Shown: one piece after another, positions 13,001-26,566 of the stretch | Layout: every line of letters starts with the position of its first letter | How positions within the stretch are numbered: the stretch's first letter is position 1 | Assembly: GCA_038496675.1 (NCBI GenBank) | Contig: CM076651.1 | Span: forward strand, 1-64,000 | From: Rachycentron canadum | Lineage: Eukaryota; Chordata; Actinopteri; Carangiformes; Rachycentridae | Reading direction: 5' to 3' | DNA length: 64,000 nucleotides | The notes under the pieces: generated by a model | Told to the model about the DNA's origin: nothing | Seen by the model: the letters and a program-made list of their open reading frames with translations, nothing else | The model's database searches: none | Position numbers and translations under genes: made by a program

Positions 13001-13923
13001 GTGTAATGCATTCGCAAATGGATCTATATAAACCCAGATGACTTTTCTACATTTATTTCTTTGGACAGCTCGCAGCAGCCCAGCCAGTAAAGAAGTTTGA
13101 TAGCTGTAGTTGGGTTTCCCCATAGACAGATTTAATTCATTGGAATGCATTGTAGTATTAACAGTCCCTGCTGTGTACATTGTGTGTACATATGTAGTTT
13201 TTGTACTGCACACCACATCAGATAAATCCCATTCATCTGATCAAACCAAAGACTTAGTTCATGACTAAGTTCATTACTTCATCAGAGGACTCCTGTGTGT
13301 CTGTGTTGATATCATTAAACCAAATGTTTGGAAATTTGAAATTAGGGTTAGAGTTAGGGTAAAATACATCTTGTGTTATTTGTATTCAAAATGGCTCTAA
13401 AAACCTATATTGAATATGAAATACTATTGGTGTGAGTGTTGGATCTTAGAGTTGTTGTATTTGGTGCTGTTGAGCAGCTGCAGTCACCTCAGACTTAAAA
13501 TAAACCTCAACTTTGACCCAAACTCACATCAAAAATAGCGTCAAATTATAAAAATGAGAAACCTCTCAAATCAGTTCAAACCTGCAACAAAATCCACTTG
13601 AATGCAAAAGTTTGAGGTGATGCTGTACCACTTCTGAATATTGAGCAATTTAATGAATTTAATGTAATAATTTGAGTTTTTCTTTTTAGGAAACTTTTCA
13701 GTAATTCCTGAGTGTTTATGTCCCTAACCTGTAAAGCTGTGAATCACATGAATAGCTTCCGTCTTGCTTTTAAAAATTGCGATATATTAAGTTTTCAATC
13801 CATAAGGCCAAACCCAGATGAATTACCCCTGTTCTTTCACATTAGCCATATTGTAAAACCATCATAGTGTCTTTTTTGGTCCTAGTTTATTTTTTACATG
13901 AAGAGTCATATCCATCAACTATA

Positions 13924-13945
13924 GGTGGGGTGGGGGGTGGGGGGT
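13924..13945 (+). other. G-rich run, potential G-quadruplex
   Basis: Pattern G4-T-G6-T-G6 preceded by GGT. It satisfies a four-tract G3+ rule with one-base loops on the plus strand. Confidence 0.6.
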
Positions 13946-14629
13946 CTGCATGGAGGCCACTCGAGTTGGCGTTCCACCTCCATCAAAATCACCACCCACA
14001 CACTGCTTTTCACTGCGAATAATCAGTTTTGCAGCAGTATCCGTGTTCAAATCACACCTCTCCATCCATATGTATAGCGTGCGTGCTAAAGGTCCTCTCC
14101 TCTCCTGTGTAATTATTCAGTCTCAGTTGCTGTAATACATCAGTAATGCTGTTTTTGGCTCAAGGTCAGAGCCAAGTGTCCAGAGAGTGGAGGCAGTGAT
14201 GGATTACTGTTTTCCAGAGCCTTGAACTCTGCAGGACAGTGACAGATTTCAGCAAATCAAGAGAAAGACCTTTTTCTCTGAGTCTTTATTGACACCTCAG
14301 AGAGCCTGAAGGAAAAATAGCCTCAGAGTTTTCCTGCTTGTGATGCTCTGATTGGGACCTTTATCATCCCGTTGGATAAATGGAGTGTCTCTCTCTGAGG
14401 AAACGACAATTTCTGCACTTTTAAGAGGAAGACCTCACCCTCCAGGCCACAGTCAACCACCCTCATCGTCCTCATCCTCCTCTGCTTTATCTGAAGCATT
14501 GAGGCTTTGCTCCACCACATCTGCCTGTACTTAGCAGCGAACACTAACCTCTGCTTCTGTGTAATATAAAACATATAGTGATGAACCAAGACAACTCTTC
14601 AGCTCTATAGAGCTTTTTGGGCTATTACC

Positions 14630-14775
14630 TCATTGTTCTTGTCTTATCAACCTAACTGCATGTAGCAGCTTTTTGGCAAGCAAGCACGGGTAACTGTAGC
14701 TACCTGCTCAGCGCCAAACAGACAACGTTGGAGAGAAAAACCAAGCAAAAAGACAAGTGAACGCTTTCACAGTCA
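14630..14775. repeat. Fragment of an interspersed repeat shared with 29930-30165
   Basis: Contains ACCTGCTCAGCGCCAAACAG, which parallels ACCTGCTCAGCACCAAATGG near 29940-29960. Both stand in AGCAGCTxx-rich surroundings and match a teleost repeat known to me from memory. Confidence 0.45.
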
Positions 14776-15489
14776 TTACAATCAAACCAACATTTGTCAG
14801 ATGTTATTTGTATTTTATTTATATTCATCTCTGTTTTTCAGTGTGTTCTGGTGTTCCCAAGCCCTCGGGACGCCAAAATTATTCATGCAGCTTTAAAATC
14901 AGTAATTTGGTTCTTAATTAAATAAATATGAATTTTCAACCATAGTTTAGAAATAACAAATTTATTCATGGGTTAAGTATAGTATGCTCACAAAAGAACT
15001 GCATATGTCTTGTTAAAGCCTCTTCTGATTGGGCACACTAAGCAGGGCGAACCGCGTACCATCAGAAAGGGGTAAGCTACGATAAAAGTATGGGAATAAC
15101 AGCACATTTTCAGGCAGTTTTAGTGTTGCGCATATGAAAGTGAAGGGAGGTAACAATCACTGAATGTTTAGCAGGAGATGGTAGGTGCTAGTAAGCTAAC
15201 TAATCTATGCCTCCTGTCAGGCCGTTTAAAGTTCTCCCCACACAGGTGGTCCTCGCTGCTCTGATTACACCTCTGCTCAGGTTGAAGTGGGGGGGGCGGA
15301 GCTAATGACCAAATTCAATGAGCCAATTAGACCCAACCACTACCACATGGTGTCAGTCAGTCTGTTCTTTGTGTTGTGCTGCAACACTGAGCCTGTGATA
15401 GAAGTCATTATTAGACCCATCCCATCTGCTTGTCTTTTACTTTCCCCATTAATGTGTTATTAACACAACTTTCCAGTTGCTGTATATGT

Positions 15490-15715
15490 GGGCTTTGTTT
15501 TTATGAAAACAAGGAGCCCAGTACACTTGTGGGGTCTAAGAGATTTGTGGGGATCAAAATGCTGGGCCCCACAAACGGCTGTTGGGCGGTTAAGACTTGG
15601 TGTTAGGGTTAGAATTAGGTTTGAGTTTAGGTTAGGTAATCACGTGAGATGCTAAAGATTAGCATAAGGGGTGAGGGGATGCATTATGTCCTGACAATGA
15701 TAGTAAAACAAGGAA
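15490..15715. repeat. Interspersed fish repeat with TTAGGGTT-type core
   Basis: A GTGGGGTC...GGCCCCACAAA block is followed by GACTTGGTGTTAGGGTTAGA and ends in CTGACAATGATAGTAAAACA. This order is typical of a short repeat scattered through fish genomes. It is not telomeric. A related, more decayed copy seems present at 24885-24975 (TTGTGGGGACTTG...GTCCATATAATATAAATCC). Confidence 0.55.
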
Positions 15716-17296
15716 TTTGTGTGTTCTAATTTTTTCTTTTACTCAAATCTCCAAGACTTTTTTTTTTTTTTTACCAAGCACAACTCAGAACTCTACAGGG
15801 CTTTCATAACATCGCGACAGCTTGATATGAACATAAAAGATCAGAGGGAGAAGATCGGTGGGCTTCCACTGAGGCTGCTTTTATCAGCGAACAGGTTACT
15901 GTTTAAAACAGGATTCAGAAATAAGACAGAGTAAAACTCACACTCAGCAAAGACTGTATAAGTCTGCTGCATAAGAAAAACAGTCTGTTTTCTTCTTGGA
16001 AAGGAAGTTCATTGTCATTGCCTGACAAAGACAAATAGCTCTGCTGCCCAACTTTTCTCTTGATCTTCTTTGAAAAGTTGAATTTCAAGCAAATACTAAC
16101 TGTGGTTAAAGTTCTCCTTTTTAAAAAAAAAAAAAAATCACTTGACACTAGATGGATGAACAATGACCTTTGTTAGCTCAGTCAGCAAATCAGCTTTTGG
16201 TTTCAAAGACCAACACAAAAAGAAAAGAAATTTTTTTTTTCTCAGTTTCACACTGAACATTTATTACTTCTATCAAAGAAGTTATGTGTTTGGTCCCATG
16301 CTCAGCTGCAATTGTTTCTTTTTTTGTAGGACAATTCCCAAAAGAGTGAATACATTTTAATTAACCTTGCTGGAAAGTTCAGATGTGGGTCAAGAAAACA
16401 GGGATTTTTTTGGTGTAATTCTGGTGAAGATTAAGGAATATTTTCAGGACATATTTGACCAATTCCACATGCACAACTGCATTTACTTGCAAGACAATTG
16501 CAAGAGGTATGCTGTCATTTCCTTTTGAATTATTTTTGGCAGATATGCTCAGAGATAGTAAGCTGCGGTGTTCACTGGTCTTAAACTTTCTCTCCCAAAT
16601 ATTTTCCCACACTTCTCTGTCAGCTCTAATAATCCATTCTAATGTTAGTGCTAACCTGAGATACAACCAACATAAAAACTACTGGATTAGATTTTGTAGC
16701 TACAATTCATGATGCTGAAAGTGTCAATAATTCTCACTCACTATACCCTCACTTTTTGTGTAGCACCACCATGATGTTGACATGATTCTTGTGAGTTAAA
16801 TATCTTGAGTATTGGACAGATTTGTCATCCAAACAGGATCCTGTCACTTTTCTTGTTGCCCCACTATCATGGTGACATGTTTGGTTGTTCACATATCTGA
16901 GTGAGGATGAGGATGACTTGCACCTGCAACCAGCTGTGGCTGCTGTAGGCATATCATCAGGAAAGAGCTAGGCAAACTGTTTCCAGTCCTTTTTATGATA
17001 TGCAAATTACTATCTGGTTGTAGCTCCATACTTGGTGCACACATGCCAGAAGTGTGTGAAAAGGGTAACGTTCCTCAACAAGCTCTCATAAATAAGGCAA
17101 ATAAGTCCCAAAACATTAATTATGTCATTTTTAATTTCTTTTTTAGCCTCAGAGGAGTAAAAATATACAGGCAAAAATATTCTCTTGAATACAAATACCA
17201 GTGCCACATAAGCATGTTTAATTCTCTGTATCTGCTCTGTCTGATTAATCCTCCAACACTGACTCACCTTTCACTTCATTATAACCTAATATATTG

Positions 17297-17371
17297 TTGT
17301 GGTTTTTAAAATGTCATAAGGAGGTTGTGTTTTTTTTTTTTTTTTTGTGGTTTTTAAAATATCATAAGGAG
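17297..17371. repeat. 27-bp direct repeat flanking a poly(T) run
   Basis: Copies at 17297-17323 and 17345-17371 differ at one base (ATGTCATAAG versus ATATCATAAG). The 21 bases between them are GTTGTG plus T's that run on into the second copy. This resembles a target-site duplication around a minimal poly(A) insertion read from the minus strand, or slippage-driven duplication. Confidence 0.7.
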
Positions 17372-19517
17372 AAAAAATCTACACAGGAATGTGATAAAGC
17401 TTCTAAGGGGATGTGAGGTAAATTTCCACACACACAATTGCTGTTATCAATCATCTTTATCTGTGGATGCTGATTTTTCAGATTAAATAAAGTGAATGGT
17501 TTGAAACAACTGGACTCCTCTGACAGGGAGAAAACAAGCCTTAAATTTTCTGTAGATGCTGACTGTGCAGACACCAGGTGGAGGAATGAAGCGTAGTGTA
17601 AAATCAATAAAGAAATATCAGATTAACCTTACCTTACCGTTTCCATTCAGTTTTGTTCATATTCATACGAATATTCATATTCATTGTTCATATTCTAGAG
17701 CACAACAAAAACTGGATAAACAAATTGTTCCGTGGTTTTGTTTGCTTCAGTGTGTAGGTGGAGTAATGTACTGAAGCACTCCACTACATGCAGCCATGCA
17801 TGTGCTTTGAACACACGAGCAGCTGTTCAGCCATCAGTGGCTGGGAGAGTCGAGGTGTGTCTGAGTCTCTGAATCCCACTCAGCATTCAGTCCGTCGCAG
17901 CGTCCTGCTCCCTGAGGGCTACCTACTTGAGAGCTTCCTACTTTGTCAAATCCATAGACACTGTCTGCATGCCATGGCCCAGTCCCAGAGGCTCATGGGT
18001 AATCTTCCATCTATTGACTCCATGTAAACAGAAGTGTCATGATCGGACTTTTGATTTGTCAGCCTCAGCAGCCAGCACATCGAACTTTGTTCCTTTGCTG
18101 TCTCTGTGACAGCTCAGCTACACTGCCACAATCTTCATTTAAATGTGGCAAATCAATGGTAACTTCTTTTAGTGTCATAATATAAGAGACATATATATCA
18201 AAAACCACATGACAAGGCTGAAACATTTTATGTTGGAATATTCTGAGATGAACCCAATGTTAACTTTTGTACAGATCAAGTTGTCATTTTGACAAAAGAG
18301 GAGTCAACAGCCAAAGCACTCATATTATGAATACTTTGAAATAACTAGTAATACTAATACTTTTTTGATTAATCATTTTGTGTTTATAGCTGTTTTGCAC
18401 ATGTAAGAAGTCTCAGCCACTGAAAACACTGCACTTTGTTTAGATTCCAGATTTTTCTGTTGTAATTCAATCTAATAATATTGTTTGCTGTGGGGTGACA
18501 TTGATAATTGGCAATGCTAAATTAAACAACATCATACCTCAGCACCAGTTAACAGCCTCCCATCTCTCTGCAGCATACATCCACCACCACCTACATTAGA
18601 AGTCATGGGAGACCCAGTAAATCAATGATTCAAACTTGCAATACCTCAGGGTCCTTGCACCCCTATAGTACCCAAACACTAAAACTGAAAGAGAGATATA
18701 AAAATTTGTACAAAATAGTTAATAAAACCACAGGTTTTATTTAAAGTAACCACAAGTGTGCCAAAGGTCCCAGTCACATGGAGAGAGACACAAAGAACCA
18801 AAGTCTGTGTGGACACAGCCTGTGGTCTATGTACCTGCTGTCCATGAGCCTGCTTATTACTTTGTGCGCCTCACCTGATTGGCTATTGTGCCTTGTATGG
18901 TTCCTGGTACAACACATTTGCATGATGCCTGTCTCCCAGCTTGTTTGGCACATCCTAAAACAAAATTAATTAGAGCAGAGACTAGGAAGAGTTTGCTTAG
19001 ATTTATACTGTCACAATGTTGAGAAGGTCCTCTTTTTGTAGGATGCACAAACATCAGTGGAATTTGACCACAAATCCTCAACAATACAACCAAACCGTCT
19101 TTGTGTATTTCCTTCATTTTACCAAGTACTGTTTTCTGAATTTGGCACAGTTTGATGGTGCATTTTCACAACAGTTATAGGGCAGTTAGTTGTGGATTTG
19201 TTGTGTGTAAAACAAACAATTTATGCTAACAACATCCAAGTGCGCAACTGCTGATTGTAGCTAAGCCGTACACACAGTGCTCAGCTGTAAGGCCTCGGCT
19301 AACTTATTGATGCTATTGTGTTCAAATTGTTTTGCTAATCAACTCTAGGCCCACTTGCACATTTTGTGTAGAAATGTTAGATTTTTTTTTTTTTTTTTTT
19401 TTTATGTTAAGTGACCATAGGTACTGATGTGTAGGGGTGTAGTAAGAGGGGTGTCATATCCCACACACGCTCTAAGTAGCTGACCAGACAGAGCATGAGA
19501 AGAGGAACTTAGAAATG

Positions 19518-19521
19518 TTTT

Positions 19522-19552
<31 letters not shown>
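19518..19552. repeat. (TA)n microsatellite
   Basis: Alternating TA with a GTATATATACATA extension. Confidence 0.9.
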
Positions 19553-19554
<2 letters not shown>

Positions 19555-19626
19555 TAAAGAATTTAAAGCTATTCAAATAGATCCCCAAAATATTATGTAA
19601 CCAAAAATGAGCATGGTATAGATGCT

Positions 19627-19695
19627 TTAATCAGAATCTTCTTTATTGTCAAGTAAGTTTACACATATGAGGAATTTGACTTGGTATATTGGTGC
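19627..19695. repeat. LINE-tail-like repeat fragment
   Basis: AATCAGAATCTTCTTTATTG, TCAAGTAAGTTTACACATAT and GAGGAATTTGACTTGGT are the recognisable words of a common fish retroelement 3' end. The family name is not certain. Confidence 0.6.
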
Positions 19696-21282
19696 CAGAC
19701 AGTGATAATAAATGAAGTAAAAAGACAAGGGAGTAAGGAGTAAAAAGCAAGTCCTGTGATATAAGGAACATAAAAATAAAGTGTAACGTAAATAAATTTG
19801 ATTAAAAATACTGACAATAATAGAGCAATATATTAAGTGTATAAAGAATATGTTTAAACTGTTTATTGGTAGAGAAAGAAGAGCTAAAAGTCAACAGTAA
19901 GGTGACTCTCGTACATACATGTTGGTAGACAATCCATTGGGTAAATGGCAAATTTCACAACTAACAACAAAAATTAGATATGAAGAGGCAATTACAGAAT
20001 TTCAGTGAAGATGGCCATGTAATTTTCTGATGATACCAGACTCAGATGATACCAGACTCTCAGACTTTTGTTACACTTCTCCTGAATGTTAATGTGTGAA
20101 GTGAAACCCAAGTGGAGCGATGCTTTGTTTAGAAGAACCATGTGGCTCCAATTAAAAGACCTCAGAGGCAGCAACAGTATAACCACAAAGCATATGTTGC
20201 AGTTAGGGCCAGTCTTTTGTTTTGGCCAAACAATATCAGTCAAATATTAAAACCTGCATTCACAATTAGCAGGAGGAGCAAATCAGCGCTTTCCATTTTC
20301 CCGAGCATGTCTACACCAGCTGCTGAAGCAGGGACTGTGTCACTTTGCTGCTCTGACTACAAATGAATCTAAGCAGCCTGACATGTACCAGCCAAGTATT
20401 TTTGAGCAGTGTCATCCATACAGAGCACTACAATTAGCAACAAATTAAAGTAGAGCCTAAATGCCTAAATGAGCATAGTTATCTGTATGAGTCATTTGCA
20501 ATTAACTTGAAATGTACCCACAGAAAATATGGCTTAAGCATCAATGTTGATATGTTTGACAAGTTCCAGTGAAAGCCAATTAGTTGTTTTTTAGTATGCA
20601 GAGAGTCAAGTTTTACAATGAGACAGCAGGATAAGTACAGAGGGATCCCCTAAAGGCTGCTGTTAGCAACAGCATACAGCCTTTGTGGCTCATATCTGAG
20701 TCTCAGAATTGATCAACAGATCAATACATTTGGCAGCTGAGGCCGTCTGTCAGAAGCTGGCAGTGTTTGAGCCGACTGCAGTGTTTCCTTACATCTTTCA
20801 TCCTCTTCACACATCCCTCTGCCCTCTGAGAGAACAGGGATCAAACACATCATGAGTCCCAGATGGGAACACAAGCTAGATTCATGCATTCATATGCTCA
20901 GCAACATATGAGTGTGTGAAAGAGGGATGGTTTTTGGGATTCAACTATTTATTTATTTATTTTTTTAGATTAGATGAAGATCAGATGAAGGATATCTTGT
21001 TTCATCCCATCTGAAAAAAACAGCAAAACACCATTTTCCCTCGCTCTTGTCTCCTCTCCTCTTCTCTTTCACACTGAGCTCTTAAAATGAATACAGGGAG
21101 GCATGTCAACTTGTGCTGATGCTTGGCACTGAAGAGAAACTAATATAAATACTTGATTCCCTATTGATGTGTTACAGGACTAAATGCTCTGATCCCCTTT
21201 TTCATTAACTTTAATTACCATGGTAAACCACTCTAAACAGTAAAATCAGATTTAAGTAGGTATATATCTGTCAGTCTATCTA

Positions 21283-21310
21283 GTGTGTGTGTGTGTGTGT
21301 TTGTGTGTGT
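21283..21310. repeat. (GT)n microsatellite
   Basis: GT dinucleotides, with one T interruption near 21301. Confidence 0.95.
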
Positions 21311-22034
21311 AGAGAGGAATTAACCTGCAAATTTGGATAGCCTGCAGCAGTGGTGTGTGCAACAACAATGAAAAAGATAAATCCTGTTTGGAATGACAAC
21401 ATTAGTCCAGTGACCCATGAAGTTGGTGTTTCAAGTACAGTTGTGATCAATGTCAGATTTGCATTCAGACATGAGGGTCTGACACACAGGTTACGATGGC
21501 AAATGGACTGATTGTCAGGTACTTGTTTTTGAACTAGATTTCACAATATTTGTTCGATACAACACAGATATTATCAAGTGGGTGTGTTGGTTGAAATATG
21601 CATTTTTTACTAATTTGAACAGGAAAGTGTGATTGACTGATTTGCACTAAAAAGCCTGGAAACAGTGCAGGTTTGTCAGTGCTATCCACAACTCTATATA
21701 TCATTACTTCGTCAACAAGGCTAACTTCCATCTGGTGTCCCTGATTGTTTACGTTTCACAATGAGTCTTCCACACAGAATAAAACCAAGCACCTGTGATA
21801 TTAAGTCAGTGCCTCTCGGAATGGCATTATCAGTCTGTCCACACCAAACTGTGCCTTAGCGAATGACAAATGTGGTGAAGAGGCTCTATGACATATAAAA
21901 ACTTGGGCTGCTTCTGTTTTCCTTAATGGTGAAGAGTGCAACATCAGAAAAGACAAAGAGTGTAACTCACATTTAGCAAAGACAATTTTCACTGTTAACC
22001 CTTTGCTTTCTGCAATCACGGTCAGTGCTGTCGA

Positions 22035-22400
22035 AAGGTAAAATCCAAAGCTGACATGTCAATCAAAACCTGCCCAACTAAACTCAAGTGCAACAACTTT
22101 CAGGGTATAAAAATAAAGCCAAGACAGAAATTCCAAAAGCAGTTACTCAAATTCCCTTCACTTGAAGCTGACTCCAAAAGTGAGTCAATCCCCATAGACC
22201 CTCATGGTAAAATGTCCAATTTTACAGCAGAAATATACATGTTTACAGCCTGGTTCTAAAAATGGTTTTGGTCTCTATAGCTAATTTCCTCCAACTGTAC
22301 AGGGGTGAATTTTTATATAACTCCCTTATTTGTTTAAAGGATTTAAGTCCTGCATAATTAAGGGTATAGCAGGTGGGTGACAGGTGAGTCAGCGTGCGCT
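22035..22400. repeat. Interspersed fish repeat (non-autonomous element)
   Basis: The ordered phrases GAGTCAATCCCCATAGACCC, TTTACAGCAGAAATATACAT, GTTTACAGCCTGGTTCTA, TTTTGGTCTCTATAGCTAAT and GGGTGAATTTTTATATAACT match, from memory, a repeat found in very many teleost assemblies. It may continue to about 22560. The short frame at 22056-22259 lies within it and is not a gene. Confidence 0.7.
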
Positions 22401-22560
22401 TGCACACATGACTCCACATGCACCCCTTCTATTTGTTCATTTTTTTACTAGTTAGGTGGAGTCAGGCACTGTCAAGATGCCAACAGCTAGTAGCTCACTC
22501 TCAGCTTCAAATCAGATAATGTCGAGGAGGCTACATCCATCTTATTATACAGACTGGATT

Positions 22561-25500
22561 TAGGCTTGAGTGCATGTAGGCAGTCCTGCTGCCTTCCAAA
22601 GATCACCATGACCATCCCAACTGCACAGACAGCTGAGCAACAAGGATACTCTCCAGTTTCCAACTTGCATTCAAAATCAGTTGTGTTTGTTGGAACAAGC
22701 TGGACTTGTGCTACTGTGAATCAAACTCAGGTTTTTGCTGAGGCAAACAGCAAAAGTGAATGTACTCAAACTTATAATATTACAGATGTGATGGCAGTTG
22801 CAGTGTTGGTTTTCAGCTAAAGCTTAGCTGCTGTTCTCTCCATAATCACTTTTCAACCTTCATTTGATTATGAGTTCCTGATGCTGTGCATTGGATCGTG
22901 TTGTAAGTTATTGTGTTGATGTGCAGCCTCTATTTGGACAGAGTTGTTTTACTGCCAAGAGAAGACAAATGAATGTTGATTGTGTCACAGAGTTCAGATG
23001 AAACAACAGCCTTCATCCTCCTCCCTGCTCATCTTCTTCCTCGCTGTGTTTATTATGGCCTCAGTCATTGTGTTTTGATTGTTGCCTGGTTTTGCTTTTC
23101 AATCTCAACATGAAACCCTGTTATATCAACCTTTTTCGTATCTTGCTAACATTTAAATCATATCTCAGCCTCTCATTTTCATGTTCACTTGTGGCCAGCA
23201 GCCAGAATGTGTCACACTGTCATTCAGTCCAAAAATATCTACAACTCCTCTGCATGCACTGTATAGAGCCACAGGATGCACAATAGACCGTCCCCACACA
23301 TTTCCAAGGAAGTAATTGTACCTGTAGACACTTATGCTTTGCTTAATTGCATTCAATGCATGCGTCTTTCTCAGCATCTTACCCTGATTGTTAATTGCAA
23401 TACTAATAAGCTTAACACAGACAGGTATGAGTGGCTAACTAAAAGATAAATCAGTGTAATTGATGGGGATAAATTGATCACCACTCCTCTTCCTCTATGA
23501 CTGATTATGATTTTCCATCTGTTTCCATCTCATTCCTCATAAAGACATTGCTAAGTTAAAACAGCAGCATCCCATTAAACCCATTGATCAGCTGAGAGTT
23601 GTTCCTCCAGTGGGGATATTAGTGTGTGAACAGCTTATTAGTTCTGAGTCATGTTGTGATAGGGTAGCTCTGCAGAAATGCATTGTTTCCTCTGTGGTGA
23701 TGCTCGTCTAGAAAACCACTGTGAAGACAGATGCAGAGCTGTTTAAGGTCATTGCAGCAGTTAGTAAGGTTTATGTTCTGATTATTTTAAAAGTATTTTT
23801 GAACATATTTGTTATTATTTTATGTAGAAACATATGTTTGCCAATGGACTGTGTCCCAAATGGTTCTAAATAAATTTGTACAATAAATGAGCTAAACTAA
23901 ACATAGTTTAGTTATAAATATAACCCTGTCTCTTAGAAAGCATGTTACTATACAACCAAACAACATCAGGAATTATATATTTTTTGGAACCATAATTGTA
24001 ACCAGATTATATTTTCTATTAACATAATGAGGATATGTTATTTTTTGTACTTGGCAAGTATCGTTGATACTGAATGTATTAGTAAAATATTTGATTTTTT
24101 TTTCCCGCCAAAATATTCTTGTCTTGTAACATCATCTCTACTATCTACTCCAGCATCATTAAACGCTTATTTACAGTCTCACAGCACTTCAGAAACAAAC
24201 ATATTTACATTCAATCAACACCACAATCTTTCCCTAACCTTAACCACCTCTTGGTGATCCAGCCAATTAAGAAATGTGCACATTCACCCATTCAAAGCCT
24301 GAAGTAGCATCTTGATCCAACCACGTATTCGCTGTTGTAAGTTGAGTTGTAATTTCTAAGAGACAGGGTTGGCATATCCCATTGACAGGTGTTAGCTGCT
24401 TACAAATAAATCAAGAAAACAAGGAAAAGAAATGTGATCCTACGAAGAAAAAAAAGGAAAATAAAAAATGTTTGATATTCTGACCTAAAGTCTTTTAGCC
24501 ATCAGAAAACTAGAGGAGCTCAGGTTGAGACATTGTAGAATAACTGAATATATTTCTGGCAGCTTTGAAAGTGGCGTTGGCGTCCCCCTTTTTCATGATT
24601 TCAGAAGAAAGAGAGTTGTGATGAGAAGGACAGACACAGACAGTAAAGGTGGAAGAAGAAAAGTTTGTTTGTTCTTTCTTTCCTTTGTTTCCCTTGACAA
24701 CTCTGATCTCTCCCTCTCTCTGTCACCGCCTGTCTGCTTCTTTCTGCCTCTACCACATACCCTGGTGATGATTCAGCCCCGGAGTTCACTTTAAATTACC
24801 TGCCTTTAGTTTCACAGATGAGGACGTGTGTGGTTGTGTGTGTGTGTAGTCCAGGTTTTCTTCATTTTGTAGGGATCTAAGTCTGCTTACACAATCACAT
24901 TGTGGGGACTTGTCATCTTTATAAGGACTAAAATCAAGTCCATATAATATAAATCCTTACATTTAAGGTCAAGCTAATATAATCTCATCTGGGGTCACAG
25001 AGACATGTGTGTGTGCTTGTGCATGCATATTTCATTATTTCCCTCTTTGGTGTACAATTCCTGGTTTCAGGTATTTTTACTTTTGAATGCCATAATCTGC
25101 ACTGTGCAAAACAATGCTGTTCAGATCAGACCATTTTACAATAGTGGAAAAAGATCAAAGTGTTCAGGGCCACAGATAAACTCATTACATATATAAAATG
25201 GAGTATAAAGAAACACAAACAAACCCACTGCAACAATACTTTTGTCAGCATGTTGTCAACCAGCAGTGAGCTCAGAATTTGAACACAGCCTCTCTGATCT
25301 GCTCTGTCTGCTCAGTTTATTGCTACATCAGTATCTTGAGTTCTCATATGAATAATGTGAATTTGTTTTTGTATTATGTGCTTTAGATTAACATGTATAA
25401 AATGACATAATATGACATTATACAACTTTGAAGTATTACTCCAGGACACCAGACATCGACTTAACAGAATCCATATGATGAAAATACAATTCAAATGTCA

Positions 25501-26040
25501 TCAAATTGTATTTTCTGTAGACGAGTCTCTGAGAAAAAATGGTGCAAATGAAAAGCTGCTCACAATAATTGACTGGAAGACAGTATTGCCCCTCATGCTG
25601 GAGTTTCACTTAACAAGAAATTGTGAAAAATTCAAGTCAAGAAGTACAGTTGATGTTTTTTTTTTTTTAAAAAAAGGCCAGGTATTTGATTTACTGGTAC
25701 AGTAACAGGAAGTTTGTACCACTGGTGGAGAACACAGGAACCAAAAATCTGCATCATTCTCACATGACCTGAGGAGTCTGGATTAGAGAAGTGTGGTGGC
25801 TTGAGGCAATTTAGTTCCTTAAACATAACCAGTATGATTTCAAAATCTGTCATCTGACACTTTGACTTTGTGTTGTCATTTCCCTGCATTGACAGAAACA
25901 TTAGCCTGATTGACACAAAGATGTTGGCCTCTACAAACTGTTGAAAGCTTACTTATCATGATTCACTGGTAGCCATGTTTAGTCATATTATAAAACATCT
26001 GTAGGTTTCTGTACTCTTCTCTGGACGGAAACAAGAGAAG
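22561..26040. other. Intergenic, no gene seen
   Basis: Apart from the decayed repeat at 24885-24975, this is AT-rich DNA with short frames only, for example those at 24027-24307 and 25412-25705. None has convincing splice signals or codon bias. Confidence 0.5.
24885..24975. repeat. Decayed copy of the GTGGGGAC-type repeat
   Basis: TTGTGGGGACTTGTCATCTT and AAATCCTTACATTTAAGGTC keep the order of the better copy type, with many substitutions. Confidence 0.35.
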
Positions 26041-26050
26041 CCTGTTTGTG

Positions 26051-26163
26051 AGGCACACAGGTCTACAGTCACTACTCTTTCTGTCACATGTAGCTGGCAG
26101 GAAATGCACAGTTGAACAGCCGGTAGAGAGTAGGATTTTGTGTCGACATGGTCTTGGAGTTAA
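26051..26163. repeat. Interspersed repeat, copy 1 of a pair with 42150-42269
   Basis: AGGCACACAGGTCTACAGTC, CTGTCACATGTAGCTGGCAG and GGAAATGCACAGTTGAACAG recur nearly unchanged 16 kb away. The copies diverge after the GTCGAC...TCTTGGAGTTA word. Confidence 0.85.
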
Positions 26164-26515
26164 TTACACCATAAAGTTTGTATGAAAACTTGCAAATTTA
26201 CCCTTTAACTGCTTATTACAAGCAGTTGACAGAATAACTCAACAATTATTTGACCCTGGTTGAAGTGTTATTTAACATGATGTTCAATCCTTTCAAGGAT
26301 ATATTCAGCCTGACCTCTTTTACCATATTATCATGCCATCATCACAAACTCATAACTATAGAGCTATCAAAATAATATAGCTACCCCAGTGACCAAGCTG
26401 ATGTAATTTATTTCCAGGACTCCAGGACTCCTTATGTCAGAGCGATGACTGTCTATCTTCCCCGAAGCATCTCTGCTGTGCTGCCTGTCAGTCAAAGTGA
26501 AAGTGAGCACATGTG

Positions 26516-26519
<4 letters not shown>

Positions 26520-26566
<47 letters not shown>
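26520..26566. repeat. (CA)n microsatellite running into an assembly gap
   Basis: At least 23 CA units stop abruptly at the first N, so the array is probably longer than shown. Confidence 0.95.

Larger units (their letters stand above)
8613..15460. other. Intergenic, no gene seen
   Basis: AT-rich sequence with scattered homopolymers (10200-10213, 10862-10871, 12526-12539). Open frames are short and lack splice partners. A GC-richer island at 9720-10035 is treated as a candidate regulatory element. A G-rich run lies at 13924-13945. Around 13345-13361 there is a small TTAGGGT-like patch, too short to be an interstitial telomere. Confidence 0.5.
15716..22030. other. Intergenic, no gene seen
   Basis: Only chance ORFs. 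Visible items are a 23-base T run around 19381-19403, (TA)n at about 19518-19540, a short tandem GATGATACCAGACTC pair at 20029-20059 and a (ATTT)n patch near 20945-20965. Confidence 0.5.

Noticed and set aside
13345..13361. TTAGGGTTAGAGTTAGGGT as an interstitial telomere
   Set aside because: Only two imperfect units, and similar words occur within ordinary fish repeats (15600-15640).
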